A DNA stretch of 55,904 nucleotides from Flavisphingomonas formosensis (GCF_009755815.1 NZ_WRPK01000020.1:1-55904); one strand, 5' to 3'. Shown: positions 37,915 through 46,962, counted from the first letter of the stretch. The notes: a model not told the origin generated them from the letters alone. Made by a program: numbers and translations.

Positions 37915-39233
37915 TGCTGGATCATACCCACGACGCGCATCTGCGCAGTTGGGTGAAGGGGGCGGACGACCACCCTGAATTCCCAATCCAGAACCTCCCG
38001 CTGTGCAGCTTTTCCGATGCCTCCTGTGTACGGCGAGGCGGTGTTGCGATCGGCGACTATATCCTGGACCTGCAGGCGCTCGCCGAAGCCGGTCTGGTTG
38101 ACCGGGAAGACCTGCCGATCGTCGCCACCGCCGCTCAGCCGAAGCTCAACGATTTCTTCGCGCTCGCATCGGCGCAGCGCCGCCAGCTTCGCTCGGTCCT
38201 GTCCGGCCTGCTGACGGCGGGTCACCCCGCCAAACACCAGGCGGAACGCCTGCTGGTGCCAATGGACCAGGCGACGCTCCATCTCCCTGCCGACGTTCCC
38301 GACTACACCGACTTCTTTGCCGGCATTCACCACGCGATGACGGCAGGTCGCATGTTCCGGCCTGACAATCCCCTGCTGCCCAATTACAAGCACGTCCCGA
38401 TCGCCTACCATGGGCGCAGTTCATCGGTGCGGGCGTCGGGTCATCCCGTGGTCCACCCGGTCGGGCAACGTGCTGTCCACGGCGGGACCACGCCTGACTA
38501 CGGACCCAGTCGCCGGCTCGACTATGAACTTGAAATCGCGATCTGGATCAGCGGCGGCAACCAGCTCGGCGAGCCGATCCCGATCGACCGCGCGGCCGAA
38601 CAGATCGTAGGCTTCGGGCTGCTCAACGACTGGTCTGCTCGCGATGTCCAGGCGTGGGAAACGCAGCCGCTGGGGCCGTTCCTGGGGAAGAACTTCCTGA
38701 CCACCGTGTCGCCGTTTGTCGTCACCAGCGAAGCGCTGGCGCCGTTCCGCTGCGCGCAGCCGGCCCGCGCAGAGGGTGACCCTCGCCCGCTTCCCTATCT
38801 GCTCGACGAGGAGGATCAGGCAAACGGCGCGCTGGACATGACGATCGAGGTGCTCCTGCTCACTCCCGCGATGCGGGAGCACGGGCGTCCGCCGGTCGTG
38901 CTCGCGCGCTCTTCGGGCCTCGATCTCTACTGGACGCCGGCACAGATGGTCGCGCACCACAGCTCGAACGGATGCGATCTGCGGGCCGGAGACCTCTTCG
39001 GCACCGGCACGGTATCCGGCCCCGGACCGGAAGGTCACGGCAGCTTGCTGGAGATGACCTCGGCCGGCAAGAATCCCGTCACGCTGCCGAGCGGGGAGAC
39101 CCGAACTTTCCTTGAAGATGGGGACGAGGTGATCCTGCGCGGTTGGTGCGAGCGTGAGGGCTATGCCCGCATCGGTTTCGGCGAGGCGCGCGGCACTGTG
39201 CTCGCACCCCTCAGCAAGGAGTTGCTGGCATGA
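37911..39233 (+). CDS. fahA: Fumarylacetoacetase
   Basis: A 440-aa full-length fumarylacetoacetase. It has the small SH3-like N-terminal domain (WVKGADDHPEFPIQNLPLCS) and the FAH core with YTDFFAGIHHA (catalytic His), AYHGRSSSV, LDYELEIAIWI (metal Glu pair), NDWSARDVQAWE and FLGKNF. It cleaves fumarylacetoacetate to fumarate and acetoacetate at the end of homogentisate catabolism. No homogentisate dioxygenase or maleylacetoacetate isomerase is present in this window, so here it may act on an analogous 1,3-diketo acid. Overlaps both neighbours by 4 nt. Confidence 0.88.
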   Translation: MMLDHTHDAHLRSWVKGADDHPEFPIQNLPLCSFSDASCVRRGGVAIGDYILDLQALAEAGLVDREDLPIVATAAQPKLNDFFALASAQRRQLRSVLSGLLTAGHPAKHQAERLLVPMDQATLHLPADVPDYTDFFAGIHHAMTAGRMFRPDNPLLPNYKHVPIAYHGRSSSVRASGHPVVHPVGQRAVHGGTTPDYGPSRRLDYELEIAIWISGGNQLGEPIPIDRAAEQIVGFGLLNDWSARDVQAWETQPLGPFLGKNFLTTVSPFVVTSEALAPFRCAQPARAEGDPRPLPYLLDEEDQANGALDMTIEVLLLTPAMREHGRPPVVLARSSGLDLYWTPAQMVAHHSSNGCDLRAGDLFGTGTVSGPGPEGHGSLLEMTSAGKNPVTLPSGETRTFLEDGDEVILRGWCEREGYARIGFGEARGTVLAPLSKELLA

Positions 39234-39901
39234 TCGTCGACCTTCGTGTCTATACCTACCTTCCGTCCAAGTACCGGAAATTCCTGAAGGGTTATGAGGA
39301 GATCGGCTTCGCGCTCACGAGCAAGCATCTCGGCAAGACCCTCGGCATATTCCGGCCGGAGAGTGGATTGCAGAATCGGACGTTCCAGTTCTTCATGTAC
39401 CGGGATTCGCCCCACCGCGACGCTTGCCGGCGCGGTATGCTGGCCGACCCGGCCTGGGGCGAGTTCGTGCGGATCGATTCGGATGCCTTGCTGGAACAGC
39501 GGAATACCCTCTTGCAGCCGACGTCCTTCTCCGCGCTTCAGACGCCGGACGATCTCGCGCCCGAGCCTGCGGCAGACCAGCCGACGCGACTCTTCGAACT
39601 GCGCAGCTGGGCGTGCCTGCCGGATCGCTACGACAGCATGGCCAAGCTGCTGGCGGAGGGAGGGGCGGCGCTGCTGGCCCGGCATGCGCCTGACGTGCTT
39701 GGGTGGTTTACCGCCACCACCGGCGTCGACCACCGCCTGTTCCAGCTGACCGCCTATGCCGATGCCCTGGCCCGCGACAACAGCCGCACCGCTGCGGGCG
39801 AGGACCTCGAGGTCAAGGCTCTCGTCGCCCGCCTGCGGCAGATGACCCGCGAGGAGGAATCGCAACTGCTGTTGCCAATGCCCTATTCACCCACGCGTTG
39901 A
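39230..39901 (+). CDS. NIPSNAP-family protein
   Basis: A 223-aa protein with two NIPSNAP-type ferredoxin-like modules (MIVDLRVYTYLPSKYRKFLK ... and RLFELRSWACLPDRYDSMAK). Such proteins accompany several aromatic and nitro-aromatic degradation clusters, but their biochemical role is mostly unknown. Starts on the ATGA of fahA and is the last gene of the plus-strand operon, ending 61 bp before a bidirectional terminator. Confidence 0.8.
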   Translation: MIVDLRVYTYLPSKYRKFLKGYEEIGFALTSKHLGKTLGIFRPESGLQNRTFQFFMYRDSPHRDACRRGMLADPAWGEFVRIDSDALLEQRNTLLQPTSFSALQTPDDLAPEPAADQPTRLFELRSWACLPDRYDSMAKLLAEGGAALLARHAPDVLGWFTATTGVDHRLFQLTAYADALARDNSRTAAGEDLEVKALVARLRQMTREEESQLLLPMPYSPTR

Positions 39902-39961
39902 AGCGGCTTGCACCGGACCGGGTGCAAACCGCTCCTGCGGTGTCGAAAGTACCCAAAAAAG

Positions 39962-39995
39962 AAGGCCTCCCTCCGGCAATTCGGCGGGAGGCCTT
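39962..39995. terminator. Bidirectional rho-independent terminator
   Basis: AAGGCCTCCC (39962-39971) and GGGAGGCCTT (39986-39995) form a perfect 10-bp stem with a 14-nt loop. AAAAAAGAA precedes it and TTTCGCTTT follows, so it can work both ways. It lies between the convergent NIPSNAP and FAD-oxidoreductase genes. Confidence 0.92.
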
Positions 39996-40016
39996 TCGCT
40001 TTGCGGTTCCGCAGGA

Positions 40017-41606
40017 TCACACCGGCGCGCGGGCGACCTTGTCGAAATCGAGGTTGATGTCCTTGAAGATGTTGATGGCCGTGTTGCGCCCTGCGCCGAA
40101 CACGCTGCCGCCGGGATGCATGAAGGGACCCACCAGATAGAGCCGCTCGACCCTGGGCACGCGATAGTCGGAGAGTTCCGCGATCGGCCGCGCACCGCCG
40201 TTCTGGAAGAAATAGCCGCCAAGGCCGTGGATGTCGCCGTCCACGAAGCTGTTGGGCGAATGACGTTCCCAATCCGCAGGCGTGTTGACATGCATACCAA
40301 GGATGTTGCTGTCGTCCAGGTTGGAGACGAACCGGCGAGCGCCCGCCAGCACGTCCTGCGCAACCTCGTCCTTGATTTCATCCCACCGCGACAGGCCATC
40401 GGCCAGCTTGAACGGAACAAATGCCTGGGTGAAGTAGACACCCTTGCCCGGAGGAGCGCGCGTCGGATCGACGCGTGACTGGTCCTGCCCGGAAAGGATC
40501 AGGTCCTTCGTTATCTCGCCGTGCCGCAGCGGATCCATTTGTTTCATGAAGTCCGAGAAGCTCAGCGACGGGGCGTAATGCACCATCTGCGTACGCTCGA
40601 TCTCTTCGCCGGCATAGAAGGTCGCGGGGCGATCCAGCGCCATGTGGACCTGCATGATGTTGAGGGCGGACGGTTTGCCGCGCCCCGCACGCTTGACTAG
40701 GCCAGGGTCGATATCTTCGACAAACTGACCGAGCCGCTTGGGGTGGATAGCGCCGATAACCACGTCGCGTGCCGTGTATTCTTCGCCATCGGCGGTGCGG
40801 AGCCCGACGGCTCGACCACCGCGGGTCAGAACCTTGGTCACCTCGCGATTCACGTGCACCTCGCCGCCGAAATGGTGGATCGCGGCGACCAGCGCGTCAG
40901 CGAAGCGCCCGCTCCCGCCGACCGCCTTGGGCGAACCGTATTTGTGCATCAAGGCCGGGAACATGAACAAGGCCATGCCAGTCCCCATTTCATCGGGGAA
41001 CTGGAGCAGTTCCAGCGGCGGCCGCAGCACGTGTTGCTTGACGCGATCATCTTCGAACAATTCGTCGACGAAATCGAGCGGACTGCGATTCATGATCTCG
41101 AAGATGTCCCGCCCTTGCGGGTTGGACTGCAGCATTGCCATGAAGGCGCCCATCGGCGCCGGCGGGGCGTAAAGGCCCGCCATGATCATGGGCAGCAGCT
41201 TGTGACCGATCTGCGCGAACTTGGCGTAGGCGTCGGCATCCTTGCGCGAAAACTGCGCGATCGATTCGCATGTCTTGTCGAAATCGCGGTGCGTGATCAA
41301 AGAACTACCGTCGGGGAACACCGAGGCCTGGCACTGGTCGAGAATCTTGTATTCGAGCCCGAACTTGCCCTGAAGCCCCAATTCGTCGTTCGTCATCATC
41401 GGGTTACCCAGCAGCATGACGTGTGAGGATGAATGCACGTCATGGCGGAACCCGGGCAAGGTCAGTTCCTGCGTGCTCACGCCGCCGCCGTAGGTCGGCG
41501 CGCGCTCCAGAACGAGGACGCTCTTTCCTGCCTTCGCCAGATATGCTGCGGCGACGAGGCCATTATGGCCGCCGCCCATCACCAGCACATCATATTGATT
41601 AGCCAT
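40017..41606 (-). CDS. Phytoene-desaturase-like FAD oxidoreductase
   Basis: A 529-aa NAD(P)/FAD-binding protein of the CrtI/PYROXD2-like group. It shows YDVLVMGGGHNGLVAAAYLA and VLERAPTYGGG at the N-terminus, GGSGRFADALVAAI in the middle (substrate domain) and a C-terminal FAD contact LVGPFMHPGGSVFGAGR. The group covers carotenoid-type desaturases and poorly known oxidases. It is the last gene of the MFS-SDR-FAD minus-strand operon, and probably dehydrogenates a saturated ring or side chain of the pathway substrate. Confidence 0.85.
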   Translation of the reverse strand: MANQYDVLVMGGGHNGLVAAAYLAKAGKSVLVLERAPTYGGGVSTQELTLPGFRHDVHSSSHVMLLGNPMMTNDELGLQGKFGLEYKILDQCQASVFPDGSSLITHRDFDKTCESIAQFSRKDADAYAKFAQIGHKLLPMIMAGLYAPPAPMGAFMAMLQSNPQGRDIFEIMNRSPLDFVDELFEDDRVKQHVLRPPLELLQFPDEMGTGMALFMFPALMHKYGSPKAVGGSGRFADALVAAIHHFGGEVHVNREVTKVLTRGGRAVGLRTADGEEYTARDVVIGAIHPKRLGQFVEDIDPGLVKRAGRGKPSALNIMQVHMALDRPATFYAGEEIERTQMVHYAPSLSFSDFMKQMDPLRHGEITKDLILSGQDQSRVDPTRAPPGKGVYFTQAFVPFKLADGLSRWDEIKDEVAQDVLAGARRFVSNLDDSNILGMHVNTPADWERHSPNSFVDGDIHGLGGYFFQNGGARPIAELSDYRVPRVERLYLVGPFMHPGGSVFGAGRNTAINIFKDINLDFDKVARAPV

Positions 41607-41650
41607 CGGTCACTCCTTGCGCCCCCAGAACTGAGGGAATGAAATCGGCG

Positions 41651-42460
41651 TCAGGGCGCCTTATTGAAATCGGACAGCGGGTCGAGTCCGGCTTGGGCGA
41701 AGCGGACGATCGCCGCAGCATATCCCGCGTCGGATGAGATCAGGAATTGACCCGATGCCAGACCGTCGAGAAGAGCGGCCGCGGCGTCGGTCATCGTGCC
41801 TGGCCGGGTCAGTTCTTCGGGCACGTCTTTCATCCAGCCCATGGCCTTGGGCTTGGCGCTGCCGTCAGGTGTCGTGCTGGTCAGGCCGGGACAGAACAGC
41901 GACACGTCCAGCGGCGTGTCCTTGAGCGCGAACGCAAGCGCGTAGGTGAAGGTCATCACAGCGCCCTTCGAGGTGACATAAGGCATGAGGTGCTGCACGA
42001 CCGCGTTGGGCCGTATGGCCAGCGAAGACGCGGTGTTGACGATGTGCCCGCGCCCGGCCGCGCGCATTGCCGGCAGGAAGGCATGAACCATGCGAACGTC
42101 GCCCAGCACGTTCACCTCGAACGATGCCCGCCAGCGCGACAGGTCGAGTTCGTCGACTCCGCCCGATCCGAACTGCTGGGCAGCAGCGTTGTTTATGAGC
42201 AGATCCGGCGCACCGAGCCGCTCGACAACAGCGTCGCGAAAGTGTGTCACGTCCTCGTCGGATCCGACGTCGCACGCCATGCCCACCGCGTCACCGCCGG
42301 CTTCACGGATCCGGGCCGCCGCAGCTTCCACGCCCTCGGCGTTGATGTCGCTGAGCACGACCCTGCCGCCGGCCGCAGCCAGTTGCGCCGCGACAACCTC
42401 GCCGATGCCGCGTGCGGCGCCTGTAACGATCGCTAGTTCGTAGTTCATGATGTCCGTCAT
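41651..42460 (-). CDS. Short-chain dehydrogenase/reductase
   Basis: A 269-aa classical SDR with TGAARGIG (res ~12-19), DINAE after strand 2 (NAD preference), NNAA, NTASS and a YVTSK catalytic motif (PYVTSKGAVMT). The C-terminal part (GYAAAIVRFAQAGLDPLSDF) differs from the usual VDGG ending, as in larger SDRs of the estradiol/steroid-dehydrogenase-like sort. ATG 42460 has AAAGGA upstream; ATG 42448 is a possible alternative. Between the MFS and FAD-oxidoreductase genes in one operon. Confidence 0.87.
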   Translation of the reverse strand: MTDIMNYELAIVTGAARGIGEVVAAQLAAAGGRVVLSDINAEGVEAAAARIREAGGDAVGMACDVGSDEDVTHFRDAVVERLGAPDLLINNAAAQQFGSGGVDELDLSRWRASFEVNVLGDVRMVHAFLPAMRAAGRGHIVNTASSLAIRPNAVVQHLMPYVTSKGAVMTFTYALAFALKDTPLDVSLFCPGLTSTTPDGSAKPKAMGWMKDVPEELTRPGTMTDAAAALLDGLASGQFLISSDAGYAAAIVRFAQAGLDPLSDFNKAP

Positions 42461-42474
42461 GTCCTTTGCCGCAG

Positions 42475-43764
42475 TCAGTGCCTGGCTGCGGGTTTGAAAG
42501 GAAAGGGCCTAAGCAGCGCGATGCACAGCACCGACAGCGCCATGGTGAAGCCGAACACGTACAGGGTCGGATCATAGCTGCCGAAGTAGTCGCGTATTGC
42601 GCCCATCAGGATCAACCCGCAGCCAATCCCGGCGCAAACCGCCAGGTAAGTCAGCCCGAAGATCTCTCCGAAAGACTTCAACCCGAAATAGCGCGAGGTC
42701 AGATAAGCGTTCTGCCCCGTCTCGCACCCCAGGCCCAGACCCATCAGCACGCCGCCGACGATCAAGCTCGGCATGCCAGCAGCCGAATGGACGGTCATCA
42801 GTCCCAGCCATGCGGCTGCAAAATAGGGCAGGACGACGCGTGGCGAGTTGAATCGATCGACGAGGAAACCCGAACTACTCTCTCCCAGCAGGACACCGAC
42901 AAAGATGCACGACAATACCGTAGTCGCTGCCCCAGGCGTCAGCCCCCGTTCGATCAGCATCGGCACCGCGTGCTGTAACGTACCGATCAGCGACAGAGAT
43001 GCTAGAAAGATGCCGAAGAATAGAAGGTAAAAGGTCGGCTGACGCAGTGCCTCCGCACGTGTGAAACCACTCTGTTCGATTTCCGCCAGTCGCCGCGGCA
43101 TTCGCACATCATGACCTGGCGTCCGGATCAGCAGCGCGATCAACGGCAATCCAAGAAGAAACACAATCGCAGCAATGCCAAGATAGCCACCGCGCCAGCC
43201 ATAGCCCTGAATAAGCGCAAGGGTGATCTTGGGCATAAGAATCTGCCCGAGGCCCGATCCCATCGCGACGCATAGGCCGAGTACAACGCCGCGGCGCCGA
43301 TCGAACCATTGCGCCGCCACTTTGGAATAGCCCACCGATCCATGTAACGATGCAGCCACAGCCAACAGGAATTGCAGAGCAAGATACTGCCAGAAGTTCT
43401 GCGCTGCCCCGATCGCCGCGAGCGACAGGGCGAAAAGCACGACACCTCCCACGATGAGCGGCCGTGCCCCGTAACGGTCCATGGCGCGGCCGGAAAACGG
43501 GACCAGCAGCCCAACGCACCATACGGAGGCCGCCAACGCCGCCGAGATCGCACCCCGCCCGACTTCGAAAGAACGCGCAAGATCGGCCATGAAAATGCCG
43601 TTGGTGGATGCAAGCATCACGTTCGGGCCAACCAGGAATCCGATCCACACGCCCAGCGCGGCTCGCACGGCGTCAGGCGTAAATTCGCCTCGCGAGCTGA
43701 CACATCCCCCTGGCCCGCTCGACGAAGCCACAGACGCCCTAATTTCGATCGGACCGTTACCCAC
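42475..43764 (-). CDS. MFS transporter (oxalate/formate antiporter- or MCT-like)
   Basis: A 429-aa protein with twelve predicted membrane helices. The MFS signature SGRAMDRYGARPLIVGG lies after helix 2, and the second-half loop (GFLVDRFNSPRVVLP) repeats it. GTG 43764 follows AGAGAGGAC. It is a likely inner-membrane importer for an organic acid of this pathway, and first gene of the MFS-SDR-FAD operon. A TATTCCC-type palindrome centred about 52 bp upstream of the start links it to the regulon of the TonB receptor and dioxygenase. Confidence 0.87.
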   Translation of the reverse strand: MGNGPIEIRASVASSSGPGGCVSSRGEFTPDAVRAALGVWIGFLVGPNVMLASTNGIFMADLARSFEVGRGAISAALAASVWCVGLLVPFSGRAMDRYGARPLIVGGVVLFALSLAAIGAAQNFWQYLALQFLLAVAASLHGSVGYSKVAAQWFDRRRGVVLGLCVAMGSGLGQILMPKITLALIQGYGWRGGYLGIAAIVFLLGLPLIALLIRTPGHDVRMPRRLAEIEQSGFTRAEALRQPTFYLLFFGIFLASLSLIGTLQHAVPMLIERGLTPGAATTVLSCIFVGVLLGESSSGFLVDRFNSPRVVLPYFAAAWLGLMTVHSAAGMPSLIVGGVLMGLGLGCETGQNAYLTSRYFGLKSFGEIFGLTYLAVCAGIGCGLILMGAIRDYFGSYDPTLYVFGFTMALSVLCIALLRPFPFKPAARH

Positions 43765-43806
43765 TTGTCCTCTCCACGCTCAACCGCTTTCCACGGGCGG
43801 TAACAT

Positions 43807-43827
43807 TATTCCCCATAGAGGGAAATA
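43807..43827. promoter_or_regulatory. Operator palindrome (site C) upstream of the MFS gene
   Basis: TATTCCC (43807-43813), 6 nt CATAGA, GGGAAATA (43820-43827). The TTCCC/GGGAA arms are exact with the same 6-nt spacing as sites A and B. It sits 43-63 nt upstream of the GTG start, a natural position for a repressor site. Confidence 0.75.
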
Positions 43828-43949
43828 TCATCGGGCGTCAATAACTTTCCCCCACGTGTAGAGGGCCGCCGCCCTGGGGTGGCGATCCTAAGGACCTTGA
43901 CCGCGATGCATAATTCTTCAACAAGGGAAATTTGAAGGAGGCGCGTGCC

Positions 43950-44207
43950 ATGCGAATGTTCAACGCCGAAACAGGCGAGCTTGTAAGGATCGACAATCTG
44001 GAGCGCCGTGGATCGACGCTCATCGTCAAAGGCACCATCTTCGGTGCGATGCCCATGGAAGCTGAACTGCGGCCCGAGGAAGTGCGCAAAGCACTGAAGC
44101 TACTGAATTTCAAGCTGGTTTTGTTCTTGTTGACGCTGCCTTTCCGTCGATCCACGGGCGCCGAAACACAAATATCCGCCGACAATGCCGAGTCGATCTG
44201 GGCTTGA
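43950..44207 (+). CDS. Small conserved hypothetical protein with C-terminal hydrophobic segment
   Basis: An 85-aa protein, MRMFNAETGELVRIDNLERR at its start, with a small beta-rich N-terminal part (LIVKGTIFGAMPMEAELRPE) and a hydrophobic stretch LNFKLVLFLLTLPF near residues 52-65. AAGGAGG lies 9 nt before ATG 43950. Similar short proteins are, as I recall, common next to catabolic and TonB genes in sphingomonads, but have no assigned function. It could be membrane-associated. Confidence 0.7.
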   Translation: MRMFNAETGELVRIDNLERRGSTLIVKGTIFGAMPMEAELRPEEVRKALKLLNFKLVLFLLTLPFRRSTGAETQISADNAESIWA

Positions 44208-44303
44208 AGCGTATGGTGTAGCCAATGACTCGGCTCTAATCCTCGGGCAAATACTGTGAACTGCTTGAAGATGACAGAATCATGCCATAATATTACTCGA
44301 ACT

Positions 44304-46691
44304 ATGCGCCTGAAGACGCTGTTTAAGTCTTCGGGCGTGTGTACCGATAGGTGCTCGGGAGCCGATAACGGAGGTTTGCTTGTAAACCCCTCGTTGCTTC
44401 CGGGGAGAGGCAAGGCGATCACCTTTTTAAAAAGCTTAACATTTTCGGCTTGTGCAGCATCGCTGGCGATCGCGTCCGTGTCGGCCAAAGCGCGGCAGCC
44501 GGTTTTCATCCCACCGCCCCCCTTGCCGGCGCCCGAGCGCCTTGCCGCTCCTGATGCGCCCAACATCCTGCTTGTGCTGAACGATGATGTTGGCTTTGGT
44601 GCGGCAAGCACCTTCGGCGGCCCCATACCCACGCCTGCATATGATGCTTTGGCGCAAGAAGGCCTAAGATTTAACCAGTTCAACACGACAGCGATGTGCT
44701 CGCCGACGCGCGCTGCTCTCCTGACCGGCCGTAATCCGCATCGCGTCAACATGGGCACGATCACCAACTTCGCGATCAACGAGCCGGGCTATACCAGTAT
44801 TATACCAAAGGAGGCGGCGACGATCGGCCAGGTACTGCGGGACGCCGGTTACAGCACCGCCTGGTTCGGCAAGAACCATATCACGCCGGAATGGGACCAG
44901 ACTGCGGCCGGCCCGTTCGACCGCTGGCCCACTGGCCTCGGCTTCGACTATTTCTACGGCTTCATGAGCGGAGCCACGGATCAGTGGGCACCCGATCTTG
45001 TCGAAAACACCGTGCCGGTTGAACCCAAACGGGGGCCCGATTACATCTTGGACAAGGATTTGGCCGACCACCTCATCGACTGGGTGCGACAGCAACATGC
45101 CGCCGCGCCGGACAAGCCGTTCTTCGCTTACCTAGCGACCGGTACCGCGCACGAACCTCATCAAGCACCCGCCGACTGGATCGCTCGTTTCAGGGGCAGA
45201 TTCGACCAGGGCTGGGATAAGGTCCGCGAGGAGACCTTTGCTCGTCAGAAGAACGCAGGGATCATTCCCGCTAACGCAATATTGACCCCTCGTCCTGCCG
45301 GTATTCCCGCGTGGGAAACGTTAAGCTCCGATCAGAAGCGGCTGGCTGCCCGCATGATGGAAGTGCACGCCGCGCAACGTGCCTATTTCGATGCCCAGTT
45401 CGGGCGTGTGGTTGCGGCACTGAAGGAGAGCGGGGAGTGGGACAATACGCTCGTCGTATACATCGATGGCGACAATGGGGCGAGTGGCGAGGGCGGGGTC
45501 GACGGCCACGTCACCGGCGGACTGAACAAGCCCAGCGGCTCGCTTCAATATATGATGTCACATCTTGAGGAACTGGGCGGGCCACGAAGTTCGGAGAATT
45601 TCCCCGTCGGCTGGGCGTGGGCGATGGACACGCCGTTCCAATATTTCAAGCAGGTTGCTTCCCATCTTGGCGGCGTTCGCGACGGGTTGGTCATCAGCTG
45701 GCCAAAGCACATAACCGATCGCGGCGGGCTTCGAACGCAATTCAGCTACGTGACCGACATCGCTCCTACGCTCTATGAGGCTGCGGGTATCCAGGCTCCC
45801 GAAGCCGTGGGAGGTGTAAGGCAAATGCCGCTCGACGGGCTGAGCCTCCTCTACACCCTTGCAAGCCCGACGGCGCCAACCAGGCACCGGAGCCAATATT
45901 TCGAAATGCTGGGCAATCGTTCCTTCTACAAGGATGGCTGGATGGCATCTACGATTCCGCCGCGACTTCCTTGGGAAAACAAGGAAGTTCCGCCTGCAGA
46001 TCAGTGGACATGGGCGTTGTACAATCTGAACGTCGATTATTCGCAGTCGAAAGACCTTTCCGCCAGCCACCCGGAAAAGCTCCGCGAATTGCAACAAGGC
46101 TTTGCCGAGGCGGCACGCCAAAACGGCTTCCGACTAGTCGATCTGCGACCCGTGCAAAGGACGAATCCCGAGCTCAAGCCCTTCCTGTCGAATGGCCGGT
46201 CGACTTTCACCTTCCATCGTTCAGACCGGCTAATCTCTCAATATGCGTTTCCGGACGTCAAGAACCGGAACTGGTCGCTCCAGGTGTCTGTCACCGCTGG
46301 CGCGCGTTCCAACGGAACGATCGTGGCGCAGGGTGGCTATCCGCAAGGGTGGGCGCTCTATATTCTGAACGGGGCTCCAACGTTCGTGTACGCCGATCAA
46401 CCGGCGCCGGTTGTCCGGATCGCCGCCAGCACACCGCTTCCCCCCGGCGAGCATCTCCTTGCGCTGAACGTGGTCGCGGATGGCCCTCAGACCGGAGGCG
46501 CTGCGACGGTCACGCTCACCGTTGACGGCGTTGCAGCCGGAAGTGGTCGGTTGCCTGCGACCGTACCTCGCGCCTTCTATCACGACTGGGTCGGGATCGG
46601 GCGCGATATCCAGGTGCCTTTGCTGCCCGATTTGCAGGCCCCCTTTACCTTCGACGGTGATATGGGACCGGTCAGCGTCACTCTGAAGTAG
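44304..46691 (+). CDS. Large arylsulfatase (formylglycine type) with C-terminal extension
   Basis: A sulfatase of about 795 aa. APNILLVLNDDVGFGAAS carries the metal aspartates; the catalytic motif MCSPTRAALLTGR has the Cys that becomes formylglycine; GKNHI, DGDNGASGEG and a C-terminal beta-rich region (about 200 aa, WSLQVSVTAGARSNGTIVAQ ...) follow, as in the PisA/AtsA-type long arylsulfatases. A hydrophobic leader (FLKSLTFSACAASLAIASVS) sits 37 codons after ATG 44304, so the true start is uncertain: the frame is open from GTG 44256, but no start codon with good spacing lies just before the leader. A broken formylglycine-generating enzyme gene follows 27 bp downstream. Confidence 0.87.
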   Translation: MRLKTLFKSSGVCTDRCSGADNGGLLVNPSLLPGRGKAITFLKSLTFSACAASLAIASVSAKARQPVFIPPPPLPAPERLAAPDAPNILLVLNDDVGFGAASTFGGPIPTPAYDALAQEGLRFNQFNTTAMCSPTRAALLTGRNPHRVNMGTITNFAINEPGYTSIIPKEAATIGQVLRDAGYSTAWFGKNHITPEWDQTAAGPFDRWPTGLGFDYFYGFMSGATDQWAPDLVENTVPVEPKRGPDYILDKDLADHLIDWVRQQHAAAPDKPFFAYLATGTAHEPHQAPADWIARFRGRFDQGWDKVREETFARQKNAGIIPANAILTPRPAGIPAWETLSSDQKRLAARMMEVHAAQRAYFDAQFGRVVAALKESGEWDNTLVVYIDGDNGASGEGGVDGHVTGGLNKPSGSLQYMMSHLEELGGPRSSENFPVGWAWAMDTPFQYFKQVASHLGGVRDGLVISWPKHITDRGGLRTQFSYVTDIAPTLYEAAGIQAPEAVGGVRQMPLDGLSLLYTLASPTAPTRHRSQYFEMLGNRSFYKDGWMASTIPPRLPWENKEVPPADQWTWALYNLNVDYSQSKDLSASHPEKLRELQQGFAEAARQNGFRLVDLRPVQRTNPELKPFLSNGRSTFTFHRSDRLISQYAFPDVKNRNWSLQVSVTAGARSNGTIVAQGGYPQGWALYILNGAPTFVYADQPAPVVRIAASTPLPPGEHLLALNVVADGPQTGGAATVTLTVDGVAAGSGRLPATVPRAFYHDWVGIGRDIQVPLLPDLQAPFTFDGDMGPVSVTLK

Positions 46692-46718
46692 GAACCTGTT
46701 GTTCGGCAGGAGGACGCC

Positions 46719-46946
46719 ATGACCGAGGACACCCTTTCATTGAACGTCGAAGGCCGGTTGCTCCAATCCGCGCAAAGCGCGGACGCCATGGTTGTTCTTC
46801 CAGGCGGCACCTACTGGATGGGGTCCGACCTCCATTATCCGGAGGGAAGGGCCGGCGAGGCAGGTCCACTTGGACGGCTTCCGCCTCGACCGGACGCCTG
46901 TAACCAATAGCGCCTTTGCTTGCTTCGTGGAGGCGACTGGGAGCGT
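46719..46946 (+). pseudogene. Formylglycine-generating enzyme, truncated and frameshifted
   Basis: ATG 46719 begins MTEDTLSLNVEGRLLQSAQS and reaches MVVLPGGTYWMGSDLHYPEG, the classic N-terminus of formylglycine-generating (SUMF1-like) enzymes. One extra G near 46840-46843 shifts the frame; reading on gives GPARQVHLDGFRLDRTPVTN followed by SAFACFVEATG. Similarity then ends at about 46946, so roughly three quarters of the usual ~300-aa enzyme is missing, including the active-site cysteines. It was the maturation partner of the upstream sulfatase and was lost at the right end of the inserted segment. Confidence 0.85.
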
Positions 46947-46962
46947 GATTTCAATTAAACAC

